From NCBI GenBank assembly GCA_963920765.1, contig OY987251.1:15007219-15071218 (forward strand): a stretch of 64,000 nt of DNA, written 5' to 3'. This document shows positions 52,821 to 64,000 of the stretch, one piece after another. The DNA is from Ulota crispa. Lineage: Eukaryota > Streptophyta > Bryopsida > Orthotrichales > Orthotrichaceae. The position numbers and the translations under genes were made by a program. The number at the start of each line of letters is the position of its first letter. Positions within the stretch are counted from its first letter, which is position 1. Under the pieces are notes generated by a model. That model made no database searches. It was not told the DNA's origin and worked only from the letters and a program-made list of their open reading frames with translations.

Positions 52821-54059
52821 TCTCTTGCTTCTAACTTAATCAACTAAACCATGTCTTTACTAGTCTTTTCCTGGTCTAGATTCTTGTTGTACAAACTGTG
52901 ATCCTCTGCTACAAGGATTTAAGGACTCAGTGTAAATCACTTTATGCACGTATCTTTCTCGTTTGTTGGTCCTTTGCTATAAAGATTCAATGTAAATCAC
53001 TTTACGTATGTACTCCTTGTTTCCTTGTGGGTCTCCGCTAAAAGGATAAATGGGTCATTAGAAGTTACATCACAACACTCTCTCAACCAATTGGAATGAG
53101 TGGCTCAAAAGTATGTATTGTATTAAGGTAGGAGGCTCATAAACGGCACAAACATTTTCAACCACTCATGTAAGAGTGTCACAAACGATGCACAAAGCTT
53201 CTTAAATGGGTCACATTTTCTATTTTCAAAAATTGTACTTGTGCATGTACGGTTTTGAGAACATAAGAGAGTGACATGAGCTACTGCTAAGTGTGCTTAT
53301 TGGTCATGATTGTGTTGGGTTTTGTTTTTTAATAAAATAAAGATCTATGTCATACTAAAATAAATAAATGGCTTGTTTTCAATCATGACTTGAGTATTAG
53401 AATATGAAATGGGTGCTTGCACGCTTTACAAGGCTTAGTTGAGCATCCTCAATTTTATAATGCTTGCTTTTTGGACTCATGTGCTCCATTTACAAGTTGC
53501 CTTTGAATCGCGAATGCTATAGCCTATGATCAAGAATAGCTACCTATGCACCTTTTGCTTTGATAAATTGTAGTTAATTCATACCCACTTAGAAAATTTC
53601 AATTTAAACGGCCATATAATTGTTTCTTTTTTTACTTTCTACAAAAATAATTTGAGATTGCTAAGCTGGCTTGATTTTTCTACAAATGTCATTTTTCCCT
53701 TAGATAATCAATTCATGAGCTTCCTACCTTATTTCAACAATCCACCACAACTTCCCTTATATAGACATACATAAGAAATTTATTTGAATGGATTTGGTTG
53801 CTGTTTTCAAAGTATAGATTGTAAGGACAAGGGCCATGTTCATAGCAACTTTAATGGGGATGACTTTGTTCTTCTCTTGATGATTTTGAAGATCTCTCCC
53901 AAATGATTTGGCTCTTTAAAAGTGAACTTCATTGCTTTTTGTTTCAAACATGTGTTTATTTTGGTAGCTATAATGTAAGTTTGAAAATTTGAATATATCA
54001 TTATGACCAATAAGACCACTTGTACTTTGAATATTGTTATGCAAGTTTCATATGCTTGA
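52821..54059. other. AT-rich intergenic DNA, nothing recognised
   Basis: Apart from a local duplication near 52905-53045 (two similar stretches containing GTAAATCACTTTA), I see neither genes nor structure. Confidence 0.4.
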
Positions 54060-54284
54060 TTAACCCCCTTGGGCTCTAGAGTTACGATATCAAATACAGT
54101 TGCAACTAATATTCAAAAGTTTGAATCAGTTGGAAATTAAGTGTTACAACCATACATATTGAAAGGTTGTATGATGGTGGGTGCATAAAAAAATTTGGAA
54201 AGCCTTTCAAAGCAGCTCAAATATGTTTGTACATACTATCATACATACGGCCGCAAAGGGCTTTCGTGATGTTCCGGGGTTAAA
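54060..54284 (+). mobile_element. TTAA element family D, copy 1 (225 bp)
   Basis: Begins TTAACCCCCTTGGGCTCTAG and ends GTGATGTTCCGGGGTTAA, with TTAA at both ends. Its reverse complement is found at 55317-55531. No ORF. Confidence 0.8.
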
Positions 54285-55316
54285 TCAACTTACAAACCAT
54301 TTGCACCCAATACATACATCTAAACTTATCTAAATGCCAACAATCTACACTATTTGTTATAGCATTGTCTTGTACAAAATTTGAGTCTCAATGATCACAC
54401 TTCAACTATGTTAAAATGTTTGAGATGATGAAAACCCAAATTGTCCTCTACCAAGGTCTAGCGAGAAGCAACATTTAGGGTAATGTCAACCATGTAAAAA
54501 AATTGATTGAAATTTGAAACCACTAAACATAAAATTGTCTTAATTTTTCGTAGAAACTAATTGAAACATATCATAGTGTAGATACAGAAAGCGTCCGATG
54601 CATGTCCATGAAAAAACAGTTAAAAATGAAATGCTAGATTTTAGCAGGGGAAGCTAAAAATTCTCCCCGAACTAACACTAACCCTCTTCCACCTGAGAGT
54701 TGCACGTTGACCTGACTTCGAAGCTTACCAACAGCAGCGTATTCTTTGTCTCAATTCTCATCCAAGGTTGCACATGCAGCTGCTGATGGTCTGCAGGGCT
54801 TGTGCATGAATGACATTTACTATTTTCAATTTAAACAGAATCCTCTCGTCAGGATGTCGCTCCCGTGACTCCCACCATCCACTATTCTCAAATGTGGCTA
54901 AACTTACCAAAAGTAGAAACCGGTACCAGAAAATCAAAATCTCTGGCACCAGAAAGCTTGTCTTGCTGCAAAACTCGTGAAATGAGAATTTCAGTTTTAA
55001 ATTTTTGAATTGTTAGCACATTTAGCAATAACTTAGTTTTGGCAGTTTGGTCTGTTTGTGTAAATCAAGTCTGGAACCAGAGGTGGCCCGGCCCCACCCC
55101 TCCTAAACGAGGTTCCTTTAGTTCCCCCCTGCGGCCCCGCCTGCGTGCTGACTTGACTATCCCAAACTCCCAGTGGCGGCCGGCGGATTTTCTGCACAAA
55201 TGCTGCCCAAGTGCCCATGTTCTCCGGCCACGGCAAGTCAGCATATCATTTCCCATTTTCTTAGTTCTTGAGCCACTAACACGTCTAACAGATTTGAAGC
55301 ATTGCATCCTTTTCAC
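54285..55316. other. Spacer between two inverted family D elements, with a GC-rich island
   Basis: It is AT-rich except for 55060-55245, a GC-rich patch (GGCCCGGCCCCACCCC; GCGGCCGGCGG) that reads open on both strands but resembles nothing I know. It may be a gene fragment or an inserted piece. Confidence 0.4.
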
Positions 55317-55531
55317 TTAACCCCTGAACGTCACGGAAGCCCTTTGCGGTCGTATGTATGGCCATATGTGCTTTGAGGGTTTTTCAAATTTTTTTATGCA
55401 CCCATCATCATACAACTTTTCAATATGTATGGTTGTAACACTTAATTTCTAACTGATTCAAACTTCTAAATATTAATTGCAACCGTATTTGGTACCGTAA
55501 CTCTATAGCCCAAGGGCCTTTCAAAGGTTAA
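55317..55531 (-). mobile_element. TTAA element family D, copy 2 (215 bp, inverted)
   Basis: Plus-strand start TTAACCCCTGAACGTCACGG and end AAGGGCCTTTCAAAGGTTAA. It is the reverse complement of 54060-54284 throughout. The right-hand TTAA (55528-55531) is also the left-hand TTAA of the next element. Confidence 0.8.
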
Positions 55532-56290
55532 CCCCTAAGCGCCCATGCCATTTTCACCAAAATTGGGGTTTTGGGAGATTTACAACTTTGATGTATTGTA
55601 TCTTAGTCAATTGGATGATCCACAAAAAGTGATCTTTGAAAATGGTGGAACACCTACTTAGAAAATTGCTTCCAAATTTTAGGAATAATTGACTGTGAGA
55701 GATGGGAGATTATAACATTTGATCAAACAATATGTTATGACAAAATCTCATTTTTGGTAGGTAGTTGCTATTTGATGATTTTTACAAAATTCCATACGCC
55801 CCCAATTCATCTCAATTCTAGTGAGTAGCAAGATTAGATGTGAATGCACACACTTGTAAATTATTGAAGATTGTATTTTTTTTTATGTCAAGCTTTTGGG
55901 CTTCAAATTGCTATTGCACATAATACAACAATCAACATAGTTGGTGAGGGTTGCCATAGCAAGGGTTTGAAACATGTTAAAACCCTTGTCAACAGATTAC
56001 CTACTACCACAAAGCACACACAAGGAAGCTTGCAAGGGATATTGATCTGCTGCAACTTGTGTAAAACATTGTTTGCCACCACGCCCCATATGATGTTTCA
56101 CCCAATCAAATCTCTTGAGACACTTGTACAGCATTTGGCTTGCCTTGCCATTATTCCATTGCCATGAACAATTTAAATGCCTTCATAATTGTAGTTTACG
56201 GCAAGATCAAAAAATTTGATCCAATACCTCAAACAAGCCTTTGAAATCATGCAAGGACACTTTTGGTCCTTTGGGGTGTCCAAAGGTTAA
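55528..56290. mobile_element. TTAA element family C, copy 2 (763 bp)
   Basis: Begins TTAACCCCTAAGCGCCCATG and ends GGTCCTTTGGGGTGTCCAAA-GGTTAA. It is homologous along its length to 43987-44722. It abuts the family D element and shares its TTAA. A 98-codon open frame at 55871 has no family similarity. Confidence 0.8.
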
Positions 56291-56410
56291 AAATGCTAAG
56301 CAATGATGTACTAAATTGTATTATTCTTACTTGGTTCTAATAATATGTGGACTTTGTATTTTTTATCAAACTATTTGCAGCATTGTTTTGTTTTGAAGGT
56401 CGCACTACCC

Positions 56411-56489
56411 TTAACCCCTAAGCGCCCAAGTAGACCAAAACAGTCCACTTTCTCGTCTTATTTGGAAACCCTGGGCACTCAAAGGTTAA
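56411..56489. mobile_element. Minimal TTAA element, 79 bp
   Basis: The whole element is TTAACCCCTAAGCGCCCAAG, about 40 internal bases, then CTGGGCACTCAAAGGTTAA. The inverted ends match TTAACC(C/T)(C/T)T(A/G)AG(C/T)GCCCA. Its right TTAA doubles as the left TTAA of the next element. Confidence 0.65.
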
Positions 56490-57386
56490 CCCCTAAATGC
56501 CCAAGGCACCTAATTTAAGTGCTCAAAAACTTTCAAGGAACTTTGAAACCATGTTGAAGGCATAAGTTTGATTGTTTTAAGGTTTTTATTTTTGGAGAAG
56601 TTGCGGGTTAAAGTTAGCTTCAGTGTTCCATTTCAATTTCCTCTGTACCTTGTTTCCATTGTTTTTGGTGGAAGCTAAACTACAAGTATACCTTTTGTGT
56701 CATGATTAGTGTTGAGAATAAAGTCATAGAGCCTATGACAAGTTGCCACATTGAAAAGATGGGCATCAAACTGAGAAAATTAATGAAGGTTTCCCTTGGG
56801 CACTCCCTTGGGTAGTAAGGGTACTTTTATTGGAATTTTTTCATCTAACAAAATCCAAAAGTGATTTTTAACTAATTTCATTTGGAATGTCTATGTTATA
56901 AAAAATAGAATTCATTCATAGTTGAATTTTCTTTCATTCATAATGACTTTTAGTCAATAATTGAAGCTAAAAAATTCTTTTTATTAAGTGGTTGCGCTTT
57001 AACAATTGCGTTGCATGCTCGCTTATGAAACTAAGATCAGGGATTTGGAAGGGGGACCATTAGCTTTCAAGCAACAACAATAAACACTAAAGCATTCTAA
57101 GTGGTTGTTTTCCAATTTTGTATCTAAGAGTTGCCAATTTGCATTAGAAATTTTGGGCGGCTTCAAAAAAACCAAAAAATCCGTAATGATCCACATTCAA
57201 TCACAAATATCTTAATATCCCCATGGTCATTTTGGATTTTTTATTGGGTATCACCATCTAGAAGCCTTAAAGTTCAAGATTCTACAATTATAGTTTTGCT
57301 TTGATTATTAATAATGATCTTACAAGGAAATTCAAAAACTTCAAAACTGCATTCCAAAAACAAGATAAACACCCCTGGACATTTAA
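56486..57386. mobile_element. TTAA element, about 900 bp, right end decayed
   Basis: Begins TTAACCCCTAAATGCCCAAG, as at 32190. The right end, inverted, reads TTAAATGTCCAGGGG, compatible with loss of CCCCTA next to the TTAA. The next element starts at the same TTAA (57383-57386). The right boundary is inferred. Confidence 0.4.
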
Positions 57387-58168
57387 CCCCTAAGCATCTT
57401 GCTAAGAAAATTTAGCATACTTCCAATATGGAACCTTCAGCACATTCCCTCAATTTTTAAAAAGTTGAACAAGTATTCACACAATCCAAATTAACTGGTT
57501 ATTCTATACCCAACTATAAATCAAAAGTTTAAGGCTAGTCTAATTTCAAATCCAAGTAAATTTGCAAAATCCCCACTATTGAGAATCTCATATTTGTTAA
57601 TTGGGGTAGCAGTTCACAATATGGATTTTGAACTTTGATGTGATTTTTTCCCAAAAAATGAATTCCTTAATGGTTAATCCCACAAGACAATGTCCAGCTA
57701 TACTTTATGGGAAAAAAAACTCCTCAAATGGGGAAAAACTCCAAAACTTATGGTCATTCAAAGTATGTGGATCTAGCTGGCTCACTACTTTAGTGCTACA
57801 AAAACCTTGCCCAATTGAGAGAAAATAAAGTGACACATCACCAACCTTCTCCCCTATACATGGAAATGTGGGCTTCCAACCCATCTCATCCAAAATTCCT
57901 CCATCCACAATATGCAATGTACAATGCAATGTACAATGCCCATATACACTTCCACTAATAGTTTTAATACTAAAAATAGTAAGTTCAAATATGTGGGTGC
58001 AAAGGCTCAGGGAACAACAAGCCAATCCAAAAGTTTTGTTAGACATTTAGCTCCATTTGGACTTAAGTGACAAACCAAAACTTGAGCATGCAATGCCTTT
58101 TTTGTCTACTTTTTCACCCCCAAGAACTCCATTTGGCCATATTGGGCTCTTTGGTCCTTTAGGGGTAA
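57383..58168. mobile_element. TTAA element, about 786 bp
   Basis: Begins TTAACCCCTAAGCATCTTGC and ends CTTTGGTCCTTTAGGGGTAA, the last TTAA having lost one T. No ORF with similarity. A short GTACAATGCAAT repeat lies inside, near 57915. Confidence 0.55.
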
Positions 58169-58924
58169 AGGGTCAAGGCTTTGACATTGCAAAAAAAACT
58201 CAAAAATAAATGGGGGCAAAAATAATCAACCCTCCAATTGCAAAGGGTGGCATTAAAATGGAAAAAATTGTGACTTTGCATTGAAAAGGCTAGTTTAAAG
58301 ATTGGAAATCAAACAAAAATCTCCTTATGGTATTGGGATTTTTGAAAATTTTATATATATACGAGTCTTGTAACCCCATTTACCAAAGATAAATGCAGGC
58401 TTGAGCATCCCCATATCCCCATGTGCCCATGTCCTGCACGCACCCATGTCCCCCATGCGCCCATATCCCATGTGCAGCTGGTAACACCGGTCACCGACGA
58501 CTGAACAGACAGGTCGTGCGTGAGTTTTGGTATAGTTAGTAGATGGGTAACTAAGGTAGGTATATGACAAATGGGTATTTAATTGTACACCTATATAGTA
58601 CATGGATAACGACCAAGGGGAGGGTTTTGAGGCCACTTCTACACAAGTGCACAACTAAAACCCAAACTGCTATATGTCTAAAGCTACTTGTTTTTACAAT
58701 TATGTTTCTATTTTAAATTAAGAACAATTAGATGCACTTATGAGGGTATCTTTATGTGAACAAAAAAGTGAAATTATGGATAGGTTTAGCATTTTTTTAT
58801 GTTTGAAGTGGCATGAAACAATATATAATAGTTCAATTAAACACAAATTCAAATTGATTGTTATGGACTAGTAATATCTACATTTTGATTGATGCTTAGA
58901 CTTCACAAATGTGTTTGTTTTTAT
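58169..58924. other. Intergenic DNA with a CCCATGT-rich tract
   Basis: Bases 58405-58480 are rich in CCCATGT/CCCATAT words, like 34366-34480. No gene recognised. Confidence 0.4.
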
Positions 58925-59844
58925 TTAACCCCCAAAAGACCAGATCCCCTTTTTTAGAAACATAGCAATTTTGGGCAAGTACTTGTGATTGGAGCTTTTC
59001 ATATTTTAGGCTGAAATTTTAATGGAATGTGGGGATAAGGTTTATCTTTCATATGCACTAAATTTCATGACATTTGGAATTATGAGTAAAAATTTATGTC
59101 CTAATATATTGTTTTTACATTCATTAAGCAGATTGGGCAGATTTCTCAAAATCATTATTTTCAAAAACACAAATTTTAAATTGGTTTAGGAGATTTATGT
59201 GAATGTAGGAAGCTTCAAATCATTCCGTTTAGATCAACAAGATGAAAGTTATGAGGATTTTTTGTTTGCGGGCAGTTATGGATTCCCTACTCCAAAATAA
59301 ACTTTGAAATCCTTTATTATACTCAACTTCCAACATTTTGGAAAAAAAACAAAACCAAAAGATGAAGATTGTTTATGACAACATTATGACCATTGGGATT
59401 GCCATTTTTCTTTTCCATAATTAATTTCTTAATAATTTAGTGTTTTGAATCATTCTCTACTTCTTTTTACTTACTAATTTTTTTCCATATGTTATACAAC
59501 TCCAAATGATTTGAGACTATTTTAACATGTACTTCACTTAGGTGGAATAGAGAATTTAGAGAAGTACCACCCACATGGCCTTTTTTCCTTAAGAATTTCA
59601 CTTTCTAAAGGGTAGTTGCTTGATTTTTCACAAGACATTTTTGAATATTCAAACTATTCTAACTTCCAATCCACGTGGTGGAAAACTCTAATTTTTTTCC
59701 ACATCTTCTAAAACCATTATTTTACAAGATCCTACAGTTACATATGCATAAAAATGTTCTTGTTTTCAAATTTGACTGATGCTCTAAAAATGGCAGTTTT
59801 GAAGAGTTTTTGGTGAAAACTTTGCTTGGTCCTTTAGGGGTTAA
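58925..59844 (+). mobile_element. TTAA element family B, copy 3 (920 bp)
   Basis: Begins TTAACCCCCAAAAGACCAGA and ends GCTTGGTCCTTTAGGGGTTAA, with clean TTAA at both ends. It is collinear with copy 1 (GGCTGAAATTTTAATGGAAT, TTTATCTTTCATATGCACTA). No intact ORF. Confidence 0.85.
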
Positions 59845-60317
59845 AATTTCAAACATACTTTTTTTTTTTTTTTTTTTTTCATTGGATTTCAACAAGTTTT
59901 TTTGACCATGTGTGATTTTTGATGAAATTCTCCATTTTAGTAGTTTGATTTTTACGATCCTTATCTGCTCATAGCATGCCCAATTTGTTTTTTTGAAGAC
60001 CTGTTATTCTGACAACCCTGAAAACGCAAATAGCAATAAATTTTTTAACATGTCGTATGAAGGTTGGATCCACCCTTTAAAATATAACAATGACTTAACA
60101 GGATAAAACATAGTAAATAAATTTGTACAAAGACAAGACTGTGATGTACGAGTTGTTTTGTGTAGAACAATAAAAGACAGTATGTTTTACACTACTATTT
60201 TACGAAGGACAATAAGACAACACATCAGAAGCTGGCACAATAAGATAGCTGGTTCATATCACAAGTTGGTTGATCATTTGGTTGGGAAAAAAGAAATTAC
60301 TCTTAGGGTAATTCATG
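59845..60317. other. AT-rich intergenic DNA
   Basis: A poly-T tract opens the segment at 59860. Nothing else is recognised. Confidence 0.35.
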
Positions 60318-60425
60318 ACATTCAGTAGCAGCAGCAAAGGCTGCCCTCCCTCCAACTGAATGGTATGGAATATTTCACTCCATTCAGTTGGAGGGAGGGC
60401 AGCCTTTGTTGTTCCTCCTGAATGT
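60318..60425. ncRNA. MicroRNA-precursor-like hairpin
   Basis: Arms 60335-60363 and 60380-60408 are 29 bp and perfectly complementary (GGCTGCCCTCCCTCCAACTG and its inverse), around a 16-nt loop. Pairing resumes outside, after mismatches, with CATTCAG (60319) and CTGAATG (60418). Size and shape fit a plant pre-miRNA on either strand; I do not recognise the arm as a known miRNA family. A short foldback MITE is the alternative. Confidence 0.5.
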
Positions 60426-62793
60426 TATTTTAGGTCATCTTCAATCCAACCATAAATAGGTCCTCAATCTATAATTGAGTTTAACATATTAGTAGCCATC
60501 AAATCATGGTATGATGGTTACCAATATGTCAGATTTAATTATAGAGGGCATGTTTACGGTTAGATTGGGGATGATCATAGGTAAGAGGAAAGGGTTTATG
60601 AGATTTCTAGATTTTATCCATTACATAAGTAATCTACAATTTGCAAGAGATGCTTGTACTAACTTAGGTAGATTGTACCATCTACTTTATGAAGATTACA
60701 CCAAATCCTATTTGGGCGTTTTGTCTAGGGCTATAAGAGAACAATTCCAAATCAATTGTTAGTTGGATCATTGCCAAAAAATAAAATAAAAATAGGTTTT
60801 TACTTTTGTGAGGTTTCTAGGCCAACTTCTTTTTGCACATTTAGGCTTGTGCATTACAAGATATGTATGTATTAGCACAATACATTACAAGGAATAAATG
60901 GAAAAGTTTCTCATATAACAAATTAACATCCATTTACAAAACAAATCTTAACTTACAAGCTACTTGATCTGCCCCCTAAAAACATACATAAGATCTACAA
61001 GATTTTCAATATTCACAATATTTTTTTAAACCAAAAGATGACATATCATATTCTTTGCCTTATTTGGCATATGGTCTTAGATGTTATGATCTCTTTCCAA
61101 GGGCATTATTTACTAATCAATTCTCAAAAAAGCAAATACCTATGCACACCATAGAGAATGGTTTACACATTAATGTCATTATTCAAATTGCTTTGATATA
61201 AAATTTTCAAGAAAGTAACATGACTGAACAAACAAAGAAAAAGAAATCATTGACATTGTCATTGAAAAAGAATAGGTAATCTCAAAGGTATGCATTTAGA
61301 GGAATAAAATAAAAAACCAATTATAACAGTAGTCTTTTCAAATATTGAATATGAAAGACAGTTCAAATTGAATTTTGCTTCAAACTTGAAAACTTGCCTA
61401 GAAAAAAAAAATCGATAAGTTTGACCATGGCAATTAAGGAATTTAACCATAACTTGGACTTTGAACCCAAAAATGAAGGAATTATAAATCTAACTGTAAA
61501 TGAAATTTACAGTTTTAGTACTTTTGTAAATAACCCAATATGTGCTATAGTGCTCGGTATCTTGGTTGAAATTGAGAAACCCTATCTTTAAGAAGCTTTT
61601 TCATTTCTTTTCTTGTTTATACTTGATTGAATTCTAACAAGCACAATAATTCACTCTTCTAGAATGAAAGTGCCATTAAATAAAAATATGCTGGCATTCT
61701 AAACATCTATCTATCTACACTACTATGCATGAGGGTTTCCTTGAAAGCCCCCTTTTCTAGAACCTTCTAGAATTTTTTGTTATAATTTGTAATAGCAAGT
61801 GATGCTCAAGATATAAAACACCAAGTACCCTCCAACCATGTCCTTTTTCAAAATCTTCTAGAACTTTTTGGTAAAAGTTGAAACAATAAAGAATGCCCCA
61901 AATATAAAATACCAGATGGCCTCCAACCATGTGATAGATATCAATAAAATGCCAAGCGTCCCCTAATAAAGCATCAAAGATTAGCATTGTGATGAAGGCA
62001 ACTTGAATTTTTGGTCTCAGAAAGGACCAAAATGATGGTGCATGAGGATTAGATTCTAGACAAGTTGTGAGACATTGACTTTTTGTAAAGTACATTAGGA
62101 TTAGATCCTAGATCAATTAACTTGTGAGATGTTGATTTTTTGTAAAGTTCAATACAAAGGATTTGGACCCAAGAAAGGGCTGTGAGTTTGGATGTTCCCA
62201 ATGCCACTGCTCGTTGTCAAAAAAATAATAAAAAATGAATAATTTTTTTAAAGTCAAAATTTTTTTTTTTTCCAAAAATAATAATTAAATAATAATGTTT
62301 GACGTGGACACCCTAATGCCATGTCATACTGCTGTAGATTGCCTATGTGAAGGTGTTGTGAAAGTGTTCCCAAAATTCCCATAACTTTGAGGAAAGGGGC
62401 CCATTCTTAAGTCCAAATCCCTTGTAATGGAATGTTATATTACCCATAAATGTCCAGCACACACAAAGCGTGTGCGTGTATACCAGCTTAATTATATTTT
62501 GTCAATATTCTTTCAAAGTCTGATATTGTTGCCAACTTTCAACTCACAATAAAACAATTTTAACATGTTGTTGTGTCAACATTGCATTCATAATTCTCAA
62601 CCATGTTCTACTTACATCCTAAACTGTCAATATTCTTGCCTCAAATATTTCTTTGCCAACAATCTTTGTGTTTCTTGAACACAAATGATGGCTTTTAGAG
62701 TAGCAATTTATTCAATCCAGGATACGTTATTTTCATTGATCGTACCTATGCTTCATCCTTGGAAACCATCACTTTAGTCTTCACTTATAAGAT
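60426..62793. other. AT-rich intergenic DNA, nothing recognised
   Basis: Several small open frames occur (e.g. 60511-60762, 61394-61591), but none has family similarity or splice context. At 61770-61890 a stretch containing AATTTTTTGTTATAATTTGTAA is loosely duplicated. Confidence 0.35.
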
Positions 62794-63675
62794 TTAAGTT
62801 CTAAAGGACCAGACGTTTTTTTTTTTTTTTTTAGCAACATAGCCATCTAGAGCAGGTACTTATGATTGCAGATTTTCATATTTTAAGCTGAAATTTTAAT
62901 CGAATGTGGGAACAAGGTTTATCTTTCATATGTACTAGATTTTATGACATGTGGAAGTATGAATTAGAAGATATGACCTAATATGTAGATTTTTCACTTA
63001 GCCAGCAATTTGGATAGATTTTTAAAAATCACTTTTTTAGAAACAAAATTTTGAAATTGGTTTAGGAGATGTGTGTGAATGTTGAAAGCTTTTAATCCCT
63101 CCATTTTTATCAATGAGATGAAAGCTATGAGGAGTTTTTATGGATTCTCTACTTTGAAATAAACTTTGAAGTTTTTTATTTTACTCAATTTTCAATATTT
63201 TGGAAACAAGATAAAGCCCAAGGATGTAGATATTTTATTACAATATTACCACCATTGGGATTGGCATTTTTCATTTTGTTAATTAAGTTCTTTACATATT
63301 AGTATTTTGAATCATTCTCTACTTCTTTTTGCTTACTATTTTTTTCCCACATGTTGTACAATTTCAAATGATTTGAAACTTTTTTGACATGTACCTTACT
63401 TAGGTGGAATAAGGAATCTATAGAAGCTCCACCCACACGGCCTTTTTTCCAAATTTCACTTTCTAAAGGATGGCTACCTAATTTTTCACAAGACATTTTT
63501 AAATATCCAATCCGTTCTATCTTTTTTTTCCACATCTTCTAAAACAACTTTATTACAAGATCTTACGGCCATATATGCATTAAAATGTTTTTGTTTTCGA
63601 ATCTGGTTCATGCTCTTAAATTGGCAGTTTTGGAAAGCTTTTTGTGAAAACTGTGCTTGTTCCTTGAGGGGTTAA
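62794..63675 (+). mobile_element. TTAA element family B, copy 4 (882 bp)
   Basis: Left end TTAAGTTCTAAAGGACCAGA (CCCC mutated) and right end TGTTCCTTGAGGGGTTAA. It is collinear with copies 1 and 3, with a longer T tract and a small deletion near 63140. A minus-strand frame at 63299-63535 resembles one in copy 1. Confidence 0.75.
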
Positions 63676-64000
63676 CATGTCAAATGAAGCTTTTTCTTTA
63701 TTTTTTCAAAAACCCTCCTTTTCCAGGCGTTGCTTTCCTTTCCCAAGCTTAAAAAGTTTGTTTTAAATTTTCAAAATTCCAAATCTTTCAATTTCCAATA
63801 GCTAAGGGTGTACAAATTCAAAATTGTAGTCTTCAAACAATGTAGTCCACCAAAGATACAGTCATTAGCCATGTAAAAGCATTGATGATTTTAAGTACTG
63901 TGCCTTGTTGATGTTCACCCTTTTTTTAAATGCATCGTTTGCAATCATGTTTATTGCCTTCAAACCTTGAACTTTGAAGCTAAATATATACCACATACTT
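63676..64000. other. AT-rich window end, nothing recognised
   Basis: No coding signal or structured element is seen. Confidence 0.35.

Overview
This window is nuclear DNA of a green plant. The genes have many short GT-AG introns, land-plant protein families (BSK pseudokinase, chlorophyllase, Tm-1-like protein, UBC32-type E2) and AT-rich, repeat-filled intergenic DNA. An Sfi1-like centrin-binding repeat protein, together with compact genes and GC-rich 5' leaders, suggests a seedless plant with flagellated sperm (bryophyte, lycophyte or fern). That placement is inference; the species cannot be read from the sequence.

Layout. 1.1-3.0 kb (-): UBC32-like ER tail-anchored ubiquitin-conjugating enzyme, 5 exons, 319 aa. 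6.9-8.2 kb (-): EMC6, 4 exons, 134 aa. 11.2-12.7 kb (+): an unrecognised protein with an acidic N-terminal region and a C-terminal membrane segment. 13.4-13.7 kb: a perfect 26-copy, 12-bp minisatellite. 14.4-17.1 kb (-): Sfi1-like repeat protein. 17.5-19.4 kb: a very long palindrome between that gene and the next. 19.7-20.9 kb (+): chlorophyllase, 2 exons, 354 aa. 21-38 kb: no gene seen; AT-rich DNA with transposon-like elements and simple repeats. 38.1-43.3 kb (-): Tm-1-like protein, 10 exons, 742 aa. 47.3-51.1 kb (-): brassinosteroid-signalling kinase (BSK), 10 exons, 496 aa. 51.4-52.8 kb: a CAG-rich, possibly transcribed region. 53-64 kb: no gene seen; repeats and one striking hairpin.

The genes do not form a pathway. 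UBC32 and EMC6 both act at the ER membrane (ERAD and membrane-protein insertion), but co-location of two such genes in a plant genome is probably chance.

The main find is a set of at least 13 elements, 79 to about 930 bp long. They begin TTAA-CCCCTAA(A/G)NG and end with the inverse, GGGG-TTAA. None carries a recognisable transposase. One family has five copies, three of them exactly 920 bp. In two places neighbouring elements share one TTAA, which suggests TTAA-specific insertion like that of piggyBac. Other finds are a 172-bp CACTA-type foldback element with related unfilled sites beside it, two 0.4-0.5 kb foldback elements, a palindrome with arms of about 0.9 kb between divergent genes, and a microRNA-precursor-like hairpin at 60.3 kb.
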